Below are positions 12,850 through 23,999 of a stretch of 64,000 nucleotides of DNA, piece by piece. The notes beneath the pieces are model-generated. The model worked only from the letters and a program-made list of their open reading frames with translations. It made no database searches and was not told where the DNA came from. The stretch spans positions 22,008,379-22,072,378 of the forward strand of contig ML680053.1 in the NCBI GenBank assembly GCA_007922225.1. The letters run 5' to 3'. This DNA comes from Emydura subglobosa (Eukaryota > Chordata > Testudines > Chelidae). Every line of letters starts with the position of its first letter. Within the stretch, counting starts at the first letter, position 1. Both the position numbers and the translations under genes were made by a program.

Positions 12850-12953
12850 GAGATTTTCAAAGGACCCCAAGGGAGTTAGGCACTCAACACCCACTGAAAT
12901 TCAGTGATCATTAGACATCTTAATTTCTTTAGTGTCCTTGGGAAATCCCAGCC
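12850..12953. repeat. Imperfect palindromic repeat (about 104 bp)
   Basis: The left arm GAGATTTTCAAAGGACCCCA... pairs with the complement of the right arm ending ...CCTTGGGAAATCCCAGCC; about two thirds of positions match. The centre is CCACTGAAATTCAGTG. It resembles other palindromic repeats in this window that carry an 'ACTGAAGTCAATGG'-type centre. Confidence 0.6.
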
Positions 12954-13304
12954 CATCAAATTATCTTTCCTAACTTTCTCCTTTTTTCAGCATCCCTGGA
13001 CTCATGGGACCCCTTTTTGCTCCCATGACCCAAAGAGCTAGCAGTAAAGAGGAAGAGATGTGTGTGCTGGTGTAGGAGGGGGCAAGTAGATGCTTTGGCA
13101 GCTTTTGCCACTGAATAACACTTATCTCTGGAGCAACAGTTGAGATGCACAGTCTGGAGTATTTTTTGTTATGAATGGACTAGTGCCCCTTTGTAGCAAG
13201 GAGGTGTGGCCTTCTTTGGAGCCTGGGCCCAAGGAAGGGCTGTGACACCTCTGCTGGACAGATTCAGGAACTGCAAGGCTCAGAACTTGAAAACAGAGGC
13301 GGGG

Positions 13305-13316
13305 GTATAAAAGGCT
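13305..13316 (+). promoter_or_regulatory. TATA box of the direct-repeat unit
   Basis: GGTATAAAAGGC is a near-ideal RNA polymerase II TATA element in a GC-rich setting. It lies 40 bp after the first 71-bp repeat. Transcription would be expected to start about 25-30 nt downstream, near the GCTCAGTCAGAGG segment, if active. Activity is not shown by sequence alone. Confidence 0.55.
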
Positions 13317-13492
13317 AGCCAAGCAGCTCAGTCAGAGGCAAACAGCTGCTGAAGAAGGATGCTCTTTCCCCTGGGCAGTGGCCTGAACCCAATGCAGGTC
13401 CCACGGCAGGGTGGTGCGAGCCCTTTACTGGCCAGAGCCTCAAGGGCCTGCCATGGCTACCAGGACCTAGTGACTGGGAAGGGCTGCTGGAG

Positions 13493-13948
13493 GTGGCTGA
13501 CTGGGGAAGGCTCCCAGATGCCAGCAACAACCTAGAAGAGCTGCCCATCTCCTGGGATCCACAGGAGCTGCCTGAGCCCTGGGAGAGAGAGGGACTACGA
13601 GGGCCTTGTAACCTGGAGGAGCTGCCATCCACTGACGGTCCTGAGGAGTTCCCGGACCTGTCATCAGATGATGGCAAGGGACTGGTGGGACTCCCAGTAC
13701 TAGCCACGTATCCTGGGGAAGCTGAGAGCGACTCCAGGTACCCGGGGGCAAAGAGGGAGGAAGTAGCCCAGGGGCAGCTGACTAAGGTCTGGCTGAGCTT
13801 ACACTTGAACCAGTGTCAGCACATTGTGGCTGGAGCCCCACTGACCCAGTGGCAGAACCCTTTGCCACTGGTTGGGCCCTGGGCTGGAATGCAGTGGAGT
13901 TGGGTGGGCCTGCGTCCCCCTCCCCCTCTCTCGCTTAGCCACCCATAG
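13493..13948 (+). CDS. Uncharacterised open frame in the direct-repeat unit
   Basis: 151 codons are open from a GTG; there is no ATG at this start, and the frame continues open upstream through the PWLPGPSDWEGLL segment. It is acidic and low-complexity, with short recurring motifs (NLEELP twice, and WDPQELPEPW, DGPEEFPD). It has no domain I recognise and no signal peptide or membrane span. Repeat-associated coding potential is more likely than a host gene. It could be part of a gag-like product of the parent element, or simply a GC-rich frame with few stops. Confidence 0.25.
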   Translation: MADWGRLPDASNNLEELPISWDPQELPEPWEREGLRGPCNLEELPSTDGPEEFPDLSSDDGKGLVGLPVLATYPGEAESDSRYPGAKREEVAQGQLTKVWLSLHLNQCQHIVAGAPLTQWQNPLPLVGPWAGMQWSWVGLRPPPPLSLSHP

Positions 13949-14141
13949 AATGTGTGACTCCTCCTTGCCAGCCGCCACAGAGGACACAGACTCCTTTGCC
14001 AGCCCCACCCTGCCGGGAGGCCAGGCACAGGCTTGAGCTGTGACCAAAACCTGCTAACTTTTCCCCTGCAGCAAGGAGATGTGGCCTTCCTCGGAGCCTG
14101 GGCCCGAGGAAGTACTGCGACACCCCTGCTTGACAGATTCA

Positions 14142-14440
14142 CCAGTCTACACCCTGACTGTGGATGAAAAGCACCTATGCATCAGGTGAGCAGCCCTTGT
14201 AGTTTGTGTGCAGGTGTGTTAACTCGAGACTGACATGCCTGTGTGGTACATTGTGCAGGCAGAAGTCACCATTCAGGGAATGAATTATAAGGGTAGGTGG
14301 CAAAGTCCAAACTGAAATCCTGGAGGTAGCATGCTGGAGGTGATGAGTGCAATGACACTGCTGAGTCACACACACCATCTGAAAACAAGATCTGAGATTG
14401 GTGGGGGAGATAGGTGGCCATTGTCTGTGTTTTACCTTTC
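14142..14440. other. No recognisable feature
   Basis: Mixed-composition sequence after the direct-repeat unit. No repeat or gene was recognised. Confidence 0.45.
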
Positions 14441-14445
14441 AGAAT

Positions 14446-14675
14446 TGGAATACAAGCAGCTCTGGGGCATGGACTGTTGTTTTGTGTGACTATAAAGTGC
14501 CATATACACTGGTGCTGCTTTCTATAATAATAATAAGTAAAATTTAAGTAAATAAACCTGTTACTGTTTCTGACTTTTAGACTGCAAGCTCTTCAGGGCC
14601 AGGACTGGTTTTAGTGAAGTCAGCTCCACTGCCTAACAAAGTGTCAGTTCCTAATAGTAATAGGAATAAATAAAA
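14446..14675 (+). repeat. Two L3-like LINE tails in tandem
   Basis: 14446-14550 reads CAGCTCTGGGGCATGGACTG... and ends in TATAATAATAATAAG. A second, shorter piece at 14577-14675 reads TAGACTGCAAGCTCTTCAGG... and ends in AATAAATAAAAATA. Both follow the wording of L3/CR1-type LINE 3' ends ('GTAAGCTCTTTGGGGCAGGGACTG ... AATAATAATAA'), but are worn. The same family is better preserved at 16497-16715 and 50425-50575. Confidence 0.5.
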
Positions 14676-16390
14676 ATAAGTGTAGGGCATGTGACTAGCT
14701 CATGCTGCAAAGTCATCCAGGGAGGGAGGCCAGCCTATCTTTCCAGATTTGTCAATCACTGTGTTCCACACAACTGCCCGCATGCTCAGGACCAGCTGTT
14801 TGATGCCTGTGCAGTTGAGCACAAGTTCAAGCTTGAGGACCAACTTGAAGAAAACTCCAGGCTGCTGAAAACTGAGTCAATTGCAATGACTCCTGAGGCC
14901 AATCTGGCAGCCGGGCACTGCTACAGGACAGCAGCGCGCTGGCCTTATCCCCTTTTCACCCATCCACATAAACTACAATGGAACAGGATGGTAGGGGGTT
15001 CTGTAGAGTGTCTTTCTTTCCACGAACTAGCAGCTCCCCTCATTCAGAAGCATTCCCACAGTTAGCTCTTGCTGTGCAAAGCAGCCTCAGTGGGTGCCAG
15101 GGTCTTGTTCAAAAAGGCATGATTGTTAACTTTCCTTACTGCTAGTCCATTCCCGTCCAGGCCAACCCCTTTCCCTCACCAAAACAGAGCTAGACTATAG
15201 CTGCCTAGTTATGCAATTTCTTGTGGATAGAATATGTACTCTGAGTAACAGACATACAAAAAAGATGCAACTTTGCATGAACATATTTATCTTTAACAAA
15301 TGAAATCCAGTGTTACCATTTCTGGGAGAGTGGAGATGACAGAAATGCAAACTAGTCTAGTGTTAACTTAATATTTTGTTTGATTTCTAAATTAAAAGCC
15401 TTTCAAAAGAAAGGCGACACACTGATGTAGTATCATGAACTTGATTGGCCAAACCACATGATGGTCTGAATCTGTATTTTAAAAAACTGTACAAAATCAA
15501 ATTCAGTGATCTACTTGCCATGCATGCTTTATTTATACCTCATTGCTTGACCTTTATGCCTCTGCTGAATTTAATTACAGGCTCATACTGTCTGTGACAT
15601 ATTTTATGCTTCACCCCCATCGTACTTGGTTTGCTCCTCATAAATTATTATAGCATCATTCAGTGCAGAACTGATTTAGTGGCAAATGGATTATGTGCCT
15701 TTGGTGAGATGGCATCCTAGTCTCTATCATGGTTTAAAACATTGAGTTATCATTCTTAGTCAGTGAAACATTTGTAAGGAAATTAGAAATGTGTGTTCAA
15801 TGCCATTAGCATCACCACAAACTGTATTTTTGTTTGCTCTGCTGCTAGCACCCTTCGTGATACAAGATGCAGGGATTGCTCTACCTGGGAAACTGAATGA
15901 TTAAAAGGATCTTTCAGTATTTCAGAATACAAATTTTACTCATCCATTCAAAATGCAAAATGATCTTTTTCCTTAGCACAGGTAAAGGGGTTTCTGGAGA
16001 CTAATGGTACAGGATGCTGTATCTCTATGTCATGAGTTCAAAACCAGCTAAAGTTAGTAATTACTACCCAACAGCTGAAATGAGTCTAATCTCACCCTTC
16101 TTCCAAATGGACAGAGACAGGCATCACAAAAATACCTCACTTAAATTATATTCCTTGGTATGGTGTTTCTTTTATCCCGGGGGATTAATGTACTATGAAT
16201 ACTATAATGCAGCATCAGTGAAATGCAAAACACTTCTGGGTTGAAGTGCAACAAACCAAACTGTGGCAGAAGGGGAAATTGTGGCTAAGCAGGTTGGACC
16301 ACTGTGAGGAAGCTCATGTTGTTTTTGCCCATGCTGTAGTTGTTCTTTCTCAATACGAATTTCAGAACTCAATCTGTTACCTTTTCCAAA
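14676..16390. other. No recognisable feature
   Basis: AT-rich. It includes a 124-codon frame at 14691-15065 that resembles no protein family I know. No TIR, TSD or SINE core was seen. Confidence 0.45.
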
Positions 16391-16395
16391 CACTG

Positions 16396-16466
16396 GGGTC
16401 TGATCCAAAGCCCATTGGAGGTTACGGAAAGATTCCATACTCTTTAATGTGCTTTGGATCAAGCCC
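16396..16466. repeat. Palindromic repeat (71 bp)
   Basis: The left arm GGGTCTGATCCAAAGCCCAT matches the complement of the right arm, GGGCTTGATCCAAAGCACAT, at 17 of 20 positions around a roughly 24-bp centre. Such a DNA segment could form a hairpin. It is a member of the class of short palindromic repeats noted at 12.85, 21.64, 41.15 and 44.28 kb. Confidence 0.75.
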
Positions 16467-16496
16467 GGCATGAATTAAAATTAAAAAACAAAACTA

Positions 16497-16715
16497 ATTT
16501 GTGTATCATTATTATTACTATTATTATTTGTATTGCCATAGCACGTAGAGCCCTACTTATGGACCAGAACCTCATTGTACTAGGTTCTGTACAAACAGAG
16601 AACACAAAGGTGGTCTCTGCTCCAAGGAGTTTAGAATCCAAGTATAAGACAAGGGACAACAGATGGATATAGGCAGAGGAGGAGGGAGTACAGGTGAACA
16701 ATGAGACTAGTAATA
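16497..16715 (-). repeat. L3-type LINE 3' end
   Basis: On the plus strand it starts with an ATTATTATT run, then TTTGTATTGCCATAGCACGT, then TAGGTTCTGTACAAACAGAG. This is the reverse complement of the segment at 50425-50575, and the two support each other. The sequence continues to about 16715 with AGTATAAGACAAGGGACAAC. Family knowledge: L3 (CR1 clade) LINEs end in GTAATACAAATAATAATAA-type text. No coding part is left. Confidence 0.78.
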
Positions 16716-18174
16716 AAGATTCTACAGGCCAAGTTCTGCTTTCACACCTGTTCAGATCCAATGTCTTCATCTTCTGTTGTCAGTTACACCTGTACAACCC
16801 CATTGTGCTGGATGGCATCTTTGTATTCAATAGCTCTACCCTGTGTGTGCACATATTTTAGGGACAACAATAATTTTTTTTACTACTTTTCATGCCTGTA
16901 AGCACTTCAGAATCAGACCAACTCTGGGAGAGTGAGCCAGAATATATTTTTGCTCACACATTATCAACAGTATTGTTAACTAAATGGAACAGCAGGGCTA
17001 AAAGTCTAATCTTCTTTATACCTATGCATCTTGGGCCAAATCTAAAGATGCCATTTTTGCATAAGCACATTTCAGTCTGCACTCAGATACTGCTTAGATA
17101 GATGGGTGTCATAAGAAGATAGACAAATAGATTAGATTAAAAAAACTAAAGGTTTTTTATATTCAGACCAAGAGATGCAAAGGTTAAACACAGTTGTTAC
17201 TGTCAGAATTTCTCAGCTATACAAGCACACATTTGTCTGTTTGCTATCTCTTGCTGAACAAATGCGCTCTCTCCTTTTCTTCATTACACACACACACACC
17301 CTTCATTTTAACTTCTTTCTCAGAAATCTCAAGTACATGCTGACCCTTAAAATCAAAGAATGCCTGCACTATCTCCACTGCTGGAGCAACATGAAAAAGT
17401 AAACAACCACCACCACCCCTTCCCTCCTCCCAGAAGCGTGGAATGCTGGAACCCAGACATAACACCAGAGTAATCCAACAACAACATGTTCCAAGGGGTA
17501 TTAATCGAGTAAGATAATAGTGATCATTGAGGAAGATATGAGCATGGTGCTATTTGAAGAGAGAAGACCTGAAATGTTTTGTGGCTCATACTTGGGATGG
17601 GATGGTCCAACACAGTTCAAGTAATCTTTTGAGATTCCTTTTGTATATATTTTCCACAGAGAGTGCAAGTCTTTAGGATAATTATAGGTCCAACATACTG
17701 AACAATGTAATTGGCTTCTGCATTACAAAAAGAACCTGTTCCTGATCTTACTGAAGTCAGGGGAAAACCTCTGGGAGCAGGATTAGCGCCATCACCAAAG
17801 AAGCCCCAATTTAGTCCCTTGATTTTGAAGCACCTGGCCTTGGGTGAGCTTCGGAGGTGCAGAAACTACACATTGCTTTTAACTGGACTAGAAACTGAAA
17901 ACAACAGTCAGAAACACCTCTTCTACATAAATTCAACGTGATATGTTAAGGCAAAGGAAAGTAAAATTATCTGTGGAGTTGTGAAGCATTGGAGAAAGAC
18001 ATACAAAGAAAGACCTTAGTTTCCCTTGAATTCTGCTAAAACAAAAATGACACCAAACACATTCAGATTTTCAGTGGGCTGTCAGCAAAAAGTAAAGACC
18101 CTCCACACCTCCCAGCAGAGCTGGTATCCATCAGGCCAGCTCTAATAAGCATGATATCATTAGTCCATAGGCCC
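16716..18174. other. No recognisable feature except a short CA microsatellite
   Basis: A short (AC)n run lies at about 17285-17299. The rest is AT-rich with no family I can name. Confidence 0.5.
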
Positions 18175-18175
18175 A

Positions 18176-18390
18176 CAGGGAGGCAGTGTGGCCTAGTGGC
18201 TTGCACATGGATCGGGGGCTAGGTTCTAGTCCCAGTCCCCCCCTAGGTCAGTTGGGTGTCCTGAGGTAAGTCACTTCAGGTTTCCCCCTTTGTAATTTGG
18301 GGATAATGGCACTGACCTCCTTTGTAAAGTGTTTTTGAGGTCTACTCATGAAATGCACTATACAAGAGCTAGCTTGTATTACTGTTACAC
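18176..18390 (+). repeat. MIR-type SINE, including tRNA-like head
   Basis: The head GGCAGTGTGGCCTAGTGG (18182-18199) is followed by TTCTAGTCCCAGTCCC, then GAGGTAAGTCACTTCAGG, then GTAATTTGGGGATAATGGCA. That is a nearly complete MIR in sense direction. The tail reads AATGCACTATACAAGAGCTA. It is old and transcriptionally inert by expectation. Confidence 0.85.
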
Positions 18391-20810
18391 CCATTACAAA
18401 GAAAATCTGTTTTTTCTTTAGCAGGGATTGACTTGGGATCATACACAGTATGGCATCTGCCAGCAGTACTGCAGATGTGCTCAGGGCAGTATAGCATCTT
18501 CTCCTTGTTTGCTTATAACTGTTGATAGCACAATACTACTCAAGTCTATCTTGAACATGCTTATGTAATATCATAAACATCGGTTAATCCTTTGAAACTA
18601 TTGATAAACAGACTCAATAGAAAGCGTGACCCATTTACTATATCATGACAGAAATAGTCATATGCAGTTCCATCACCAGCTGTAACAATCCCAGCATTTG
18701 AGTCAGGATGCGTTTCATTTGTGCTGTTTCCAATGTTATGCTTAATAATTAGAAGAAAGTGCAATATCCTCATCAAAATTGTTCTATAAATTATGGACAA
18801 TAAAGTATGTAGAAGTATATGGGCTTAAAGTGGCCTCTAGAACAATGTTTATCAACCTTTTTGATACCAGTGGACTAAAGATTATAAGGAAGATTTTTCT
18901 GCATTTTGTGGAGCTAGTCCTCCTTGGTTTTTGTCAAAATGCCCAAAATCAAAATGAATTTTTTCAAGGCAAGTCAAAACAAGAATGTTTACATTACCAA
19001 AATGTCTCAAACACCAAGTTTGGTCAAAATTATTTGGCAAACGCAACAGGAAACACAAATAGTTCTGAGTCAACCAAAACAACGTTTCTGAGCAAACTAT
19101 TCTTCAAAAAAAGTTTCTCGGCTCTAGCTATGAGACACGGGCAATGGAGATTCCTGATCTACCTTCTCTTTCCCATTCATTAACATATCTTTGCCATGTC
19201 CCCTGTTGTTCATATCCTCTCTCAGGTAAACTACCCCAATCTTTTCAGTCTCTCTCCATGTGGGTTCTTTCAGGTCCTTGATCATCCAGTCCTCCCATTC
19301 TCTGCTCTGCCTGCTCACATGTACCAAAGGGAGGGCAGGCAGGGCTGCTCTGAACAGGTCTATCTCTGCTCTGAACAGTTACCCATACTATGAGCCCATG
19401 CAGAATTATAAGGGGGTGCCTCGTGCCCGAGCACAGCTGCACAAGCCAGGCCATGATTTGGCACTAAACTAATGCCAAGTGAAAGAAAATGTCTAATTCC
19501 TAATGATGAATGTTTGCAATGATTCTAAGAGTTACACTCAGACAATTAAGGAACGAATACATGATATATGAACAGCTCTAATTTTGAACATTCACAATGA
19601 ACTGTTCACAACAGATTATTGTGAAAATGATTTGGCAAAGAATTTTCAACAACTGCAACATTGAGAAAACTGTTCTGTTCATGAATAGACAAGGAGATTA
19701 AATCAATGAAAAAAATTTATGAATTACTCACTCAATCTGACTCTTAACAGCTACAGTATATTCCTACGACCACAGTTTTCCTTCCCAGGCAGGATCTTTT
19801 TCTACAGTATAAGTTACCCAATGAGAATCACAATATGAGGAAATAAATGAAATACTTCTGTCATGTATGGGTCTGCAGAGTCCACAGAGCTGTATGTCAA
19901 CTAATGCAGAGGGAGATGAGCTCATTTTTCAGTGCTTTCCCAAATGTCACTGAAAGAGATTCCTATTGTTTCACAACTCCTTGGAGAGCTCACCCCTGTT
20001 TTCGAGGTAGTTTTTGTGATACCAGGAGGAAAGGACTGTTTGATCAGGTTCCAGCAGCATGCCAGGCAGAGACCATCTTGTCATCCTTACTCACTACATA
20101 GCTACACTGCTGACAGGTTAGTGTGGAATCAGGGCAAAGATGATTATTGGTAAGCTGGGAACCTGTTTCTTTTTTCACTTCCTCTAAAATATAAAGTTAC
20201 TGGCTGATTTGGTTTCTGGAACCCACTTATATACTGACTGGCCAATTTCTATAATTCTTCAACCTAGGGATAATATAAAAAAAACCCAGCAACAACAAAT
20301 TTTAAAGAAAGTCGGCCAGATCCTAAGCAGCAACCAAGGAGTGCTTAGTGCAACTAAAAAAGATGGTTATAAAACACCACTGGACTGTCCCAATTATGGA
20401 GTTTTTCTGAGTTAGTGTGGTCCCTATGTGCAAGTCAGAGCAACCTGGAGGCTGCCGTAGCTTGCATGAGCTACCACCACCCTAAACGGCCACTACAGCA
20501 GTTAGGAATCACTTGGCAATAGGCAGGGGTTAAAGTAAAGAGGAGGTAGGGGAACCATAGCTCTATTTCCTCTGCCAAAAGCAGAGGAATAGCTCCTGTT
20601 TCTTTCTGGTTTGTGCTGCTAAAAATCCAGGAAGAACTCCCCCTCTTCCCTAGTTGATTTCAATCTACTTTAACCAGCAGGTGCAGAGATGTTCAGCCAT
20701 GCCACTGTCCCCTGGCCATGCGCCATGCACTGGCTATGACACAGGAGCCACTACAGAACTTCTGTGGCACTAGAGATCCGTCTGCACTGGGATCCTACTG
20801 TGGCTACCCA
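18391..20810. other. Largely featureless; one hAT-like end
   Basis: CAATGTTTATCAACCTTTTT at about 18843-18862 resembles the start of a hAT element, and GCCTCTAG / GGCTCTAG occur near 18833 and 19121, but no matching 3' terminus is present. The 134-codon frame 18779-19183 crosses this and looks random. Confidence 0.35.
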
Positions 20811-20811
20811 A

Positions 20812-20990
20812 GGCCTAGTCTACCCACAGTTTGAGCACTGATTTAACATCAGTTTAAAAATTGATTGGGATAAATCATTCAACTCACTGGTGAGGACACT
20901 ACTGTCAGATCAAGAGTGCCTTTTTCAATGTTGCCTAAGTCGGTAAGGAATCAGCCTACACAAAAATCAAATGAGGGCACACTTAGTCCT
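20812..20990. repeat. Possible fragment of a Harbinger-like element
   Basis: AGGCCTAGTCTACCCACAGT followed by TTTAACATCAGTTTAAAAAT-type text resembles the left ends at 52079 and 52581. No right terminus or target duplication was found. Confidence 0.3.
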
Positions 20991-21637
20991 ACATAAGGAG
21001 GTTTCCGTTCATGCCCTGATCAATTATATTGGCCAGCCACAAGAGGAGAAGTAATCTGCTACCACAAGGGGTATAGCAATGGATTCAGAACTACACTATT
21101 TGCTTCTCTCTTCCTTCCTTTTGAGCACACAGGGATGCTCATTTTTAAGATCACAATCATTTCCATGTTGATAGACAGCTGCCACTTCAGGAAAGAGCAA
21201 AAGGAAAAATTAGGTTGTGGTGGAGGTTTTTTTTCCAACATAAATATCTGAAACCAAAAGAGAACCCAAATATCCTCACAAAGCACATTTCTCTTTGCAC
21301 ATATATTTCCTCTTTTTAAAATGTTCTCTGCTGTGAAATTCCCTCTTTTGTTACTGGGGCATTATAGCTAGATGAGTTACATATTAGCATCTTGAAAGAT
21401 TAGTGATTCCCTTAACACAGATTGGTAATAGCTCATTGGTGAGAAGAGATGTTAGTGAACTTCTGGGAAATAAACATAATTCAAATCTAAAGTCTATATA
21501 CTACCCTGAGTTCACGTGGTGAAATGCCATTGGTAATAAAGGGCAATATTTAGTCATGAGAAAAAGCCTCCAAGAAACTATAGATTAGCGACTCTGACCT
21601 GACAGATACACGCAAAATCCTAGTGAAAATGGGTCAA
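20991..21637. other. No recognisable feature
   Basis: AT-rich sequence. No gene or repeat is supported. Confidence 0.45.
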
Positions 21638-21640
21638 AAC

Positions 21641-21752
21641 CTCATCTGGTGTGAGTCACCATAGCTTCATTGAAATCAGTGGAGTTTCTCAGCTGGAGTT
21701 CTTTTCACTGATTTCAATAGGGCCATGGAGGTTAACACCAGCTGAAGATCTG
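21641..21752. repeat. Palindromic repeat with long arms
   Basis: Left arm 21641-21683 and right arm about 21706-21750 are inverted copies. CATCTGGTGT pairs with ACACCAGCTG, and ATTGAAATCAGTG pairs exactly with CACTGATTTCAAT. About three quarters of positions match, around a roughly 20-bp loop. This is the clearest member of the palindromic class here. Confidence 0.8.
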
Positions 21753-21837
21753 ATCCAATATTTAAGAATAACATCAGTATGAACAGAAAAAATATGAATT
21801 GTTTCCTCCCCATGGAAGAGTTTTTTTTTTTTTTTTA

Positions 21838-21965
21838 AAGTAGGAAATCCAGTCAGAAGAGTTCACACAAATAATGAACTCCATAGATAGATAGGAAATA
21901 AATCCTATCTTTTCTGGCCACATCCCTTCTCTGGCTTTCCATTTTTCTTGCTGTTTTAGTCCCTT
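21838..21965. repeat. Direct repeat, left copy (partner at 24583-24703)
   Basis: CCAGTCAGAAGAGTTCACAC ... CTTCTCTGGCTTTCCATTTT ... GTCCCTTCGCAGAG recurs about 2.74 kb downstream with a 10-bp gap and scattered substitutions. Between the copies lie a CR1 and LTR-like sequence. It may be part of an LTR. It is preceded by a T-run (21823-21836). Confidence 0.7.
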
Positions 21966-22229
21966 CGCAGAGTGTAGTTTGTAGCTGTGTTCCACCACCA
22001 CTGCTTCTGCAACCCAATGGCATACCCACTACTAGGAATTCTGCAGGAACTGAGGTAAAACAAGGGATGACTCTGACCCACTCTCTCTATATCACTTTGG
22101 ATACGTGGATGAGTGGACTCCCTGCTGGTGCACCCTCTTGTAGCTAAACATGGTATACAGGCTCTTTCTGATCCAGCATCTCCGGCCAACAGTCCCTCTA
22201 GTTCCATGGTTGTCTCTCTTCTCATGACT

Positions 22230-23982
22230 TAGAAGCAAGAGGAAGACCAAGGACAGGGTAGGCCCGTTACTCTATGGGGGAAGGGGGGGGACAATAACAG
22301 AAAATGAGGAAATGGCAGGGCTGCTAAATTACTTCTTTGTTTCAGTTTTCACCAAGAAGATTGGTGGCAATTGGATGTGTAACATAGTGAATGCCAGTGA
22401 AAAGAGGCAGGATCAGAAGCTAAAATAGGGAAAGAACAAGTTAAAAATTACTTAGACAAGTTAATGTCTTCAAGTCACCAGGGACAGATGAAATGCATCC
22501 TAGAATACTCAAGGAGCTGGCTGAGGAGATATCTGAGCCATTAGTAATTATCTTTGAAAATTCTTTGAAGACAGGAGAGATTCCAGAAGACTGGAAAAGG
22601 GCAAAAATAGTGCCCATCTACAAAAAAGGGAAATAAGGACAACCCGGGGAATTATAGACCAGTCACCTTAACTTCTGTACCCGGAAAGATAATGGAGAAA
22701 ATAATTAAGCAATCAATTTGCGATCAGCTAGAAGATAATAAGGTAATAAATAACAGTCAGCATGGATTTGTCAAGAACAAATCATGTCAAACCAAACTGA
22801 TAGCTTTCTTTGACAGGGTAACAAGCCTTGTCGATCGGGGGGAGGCAGTAGATGTAGTATATCTTGACTTTAGTAAGGCTTTTGATAATGGCCCACATGA
22901 CCTTCTCTTAAATAAACTAGGGAAATACAACATAGATGGAGCTACTATAAGGTCAGTGTAAAACTGGTTGGAGAACCATTCCCAGAGAGTAGTTATCAGT
23001 GGTTCACAGTAATGCTGGAAAGGCATAATGAATGGGGCTCCATAGGGATCTGTTCAATATTTTTATCAATGATTTAGATAATGGCATAGAGAGTACACCT
23101 ATTAAGTTTGCAGACGATACCATGCTGGAAGGGGTTGCAAGTGCTTTGGAGGATAGGATTATACTTCAGAATGATCTGGACAAACTGGAAAATTGGTCTG
23201 AGGTAAATAGGATGAAATTCAATAAGGACAAATGCAATGTACTCCACTTAGGAAGGAACAATCAGGAGGAACAAAATGGGAAATGACTGCCTAGGAAGGA
23301 GTACTGCGGAAATGGATCTGGGGGTCATAGTGGACCACAAGCTAAATGTGTGTCAACAGTGCAATGCTGATGCAAAAGAAGTAAACATGATTCTGGGATG
23401 TATTAGCCCGAGTGTTGTAAGTAAGACACGAGTAGTAATTCTTCTGCTCTACTCTGCACTGATTAGGCCTCAACTGGAGTATTGTGTCCAGTTCTGGGTG
23501 CCACATTTCCAGAAAGATGTGGACAAATTGGAGAAAGTCCATAAAAGAGCAACAAAAATGATTAAAGGTCTAGAAAACATGACCTATAAGGCAAGACTGA
23601 AAGAACTGGGTTTGTTTAACCTGGAGAAGAGAAGACTGAGAGGGGACATAACAGCTTTTAAATACATAAAAGGTTGTTACAAGAAGAAGGGAGAAAAATA
23701 CTTCTTAACGTCTGAGGACAGGACAAGAAGCAATGGGGTTAAACTGCAACAAAGGAGGTTTAAGTTGGACATTAACCACCCTGACAGTTAGGAAGTTTTT
23801 CCTAATCACTGGAATAAATTGCCTAAGAAGCTTGTGGAATCTCCATCATTGGAGATTTTTAAAAACAGGTTAGACAAACACCTGTCAGGGATGGTCTAGA
23901 TATTACTTAGTCCTGCCATGAGTGCAGGGGACTGGACTAGATGACCTCTTGAGGTCCCTTCCAGCCCTATGATTCTATGACT
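22230..23982 (+). mobile_element. CR1 LINE, 5'-truncated, 1.75 kb
   Basis: This is the longest CR1 of the window. It runs from inside the polymerase ORF (AGCAAGAGGAAGACCAAGGA) to the characteristic end GGTCCCTTCCAGCCC then GATTCTATGA. Most of the RT and C-terminal part is readable but broken. Family knowledge: CR1 elements are the dominant LINEs of birds, turtles and crocodilians; they lack poly(A) tails and are usually 5'-truncated by incomplete reverse transcription. The endonuclease and first ORF are absent. It is flanked by copies of a 125-bp repeat and followed directly by LTR-like DNA. Confidence 0.95.
22692..23791 (+). pseudogene. CR1 reverse transcriptase and C-terminal domain, frameshifted
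   Basis: Three open pieces remain. 22692-22961 has SQHGF (residues 22-26) and motif [10 protein letters not shown] (57-65), with the catalytic Asp kept. 23032-23286 has the FADD box (26-29). 23276-23791 holds the C-terminal region from STAEMDLGV to EDRTRSNGVKLQ. A stop closes the first piece. Near 23035, about 17 nt that should encode the PQGS...GPVLFN motif are missing, leaving the frame shifted. This motif survives in the copy at 34.5 kb. No active enzyme can result. Confidence 0.9.
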
Positions 23983-23999
23983 CAGCCCTCTGGACAGGT

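Larger units (their letters stand above)
13196..14141 (+). mobile_element. 875-bp-spaced direct-repeat unit with TATA box and open frame (LTR-like)
   Basis: Seen: 71 bp at 13196-13266 recur at 14071-14141 with 62 of 71 identical, and 7 of the 9 differences are transitions. Both copies contain GGAGCCTGGGCCC. Just after the first copy is GGGGGTATAAAAGGC (about 13302-13316), a strong TATA box, then a long GC-rich open frame rich in Glu, Leu, Pro and Trp. The composition is very unlike its neighbours. I recall similar sequence as repetitive in turtle assemblies, so an LTR element or a two-copy fragment of a tandem array are both possible. The strand follows the TATA box and frame. Confidence 0.6.

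Noticed and set aside
14691..15065. 124-codon open frame
   Set aside because: No known family, hydrophobic pattern or exon signals; within the range expected by chance.
17284..17300. CA run as a notable microsatellite
   Set aside because: Only about 16 bp; common and unremarkable.
18833..19130. Possible hAT element with GCCTCTAG / GGCTCTAG flanks
   Set aside because: The left end resembles a hAT terminus, but there is no inverted right terminus and the 8-mers differ by one base; chance is likely.
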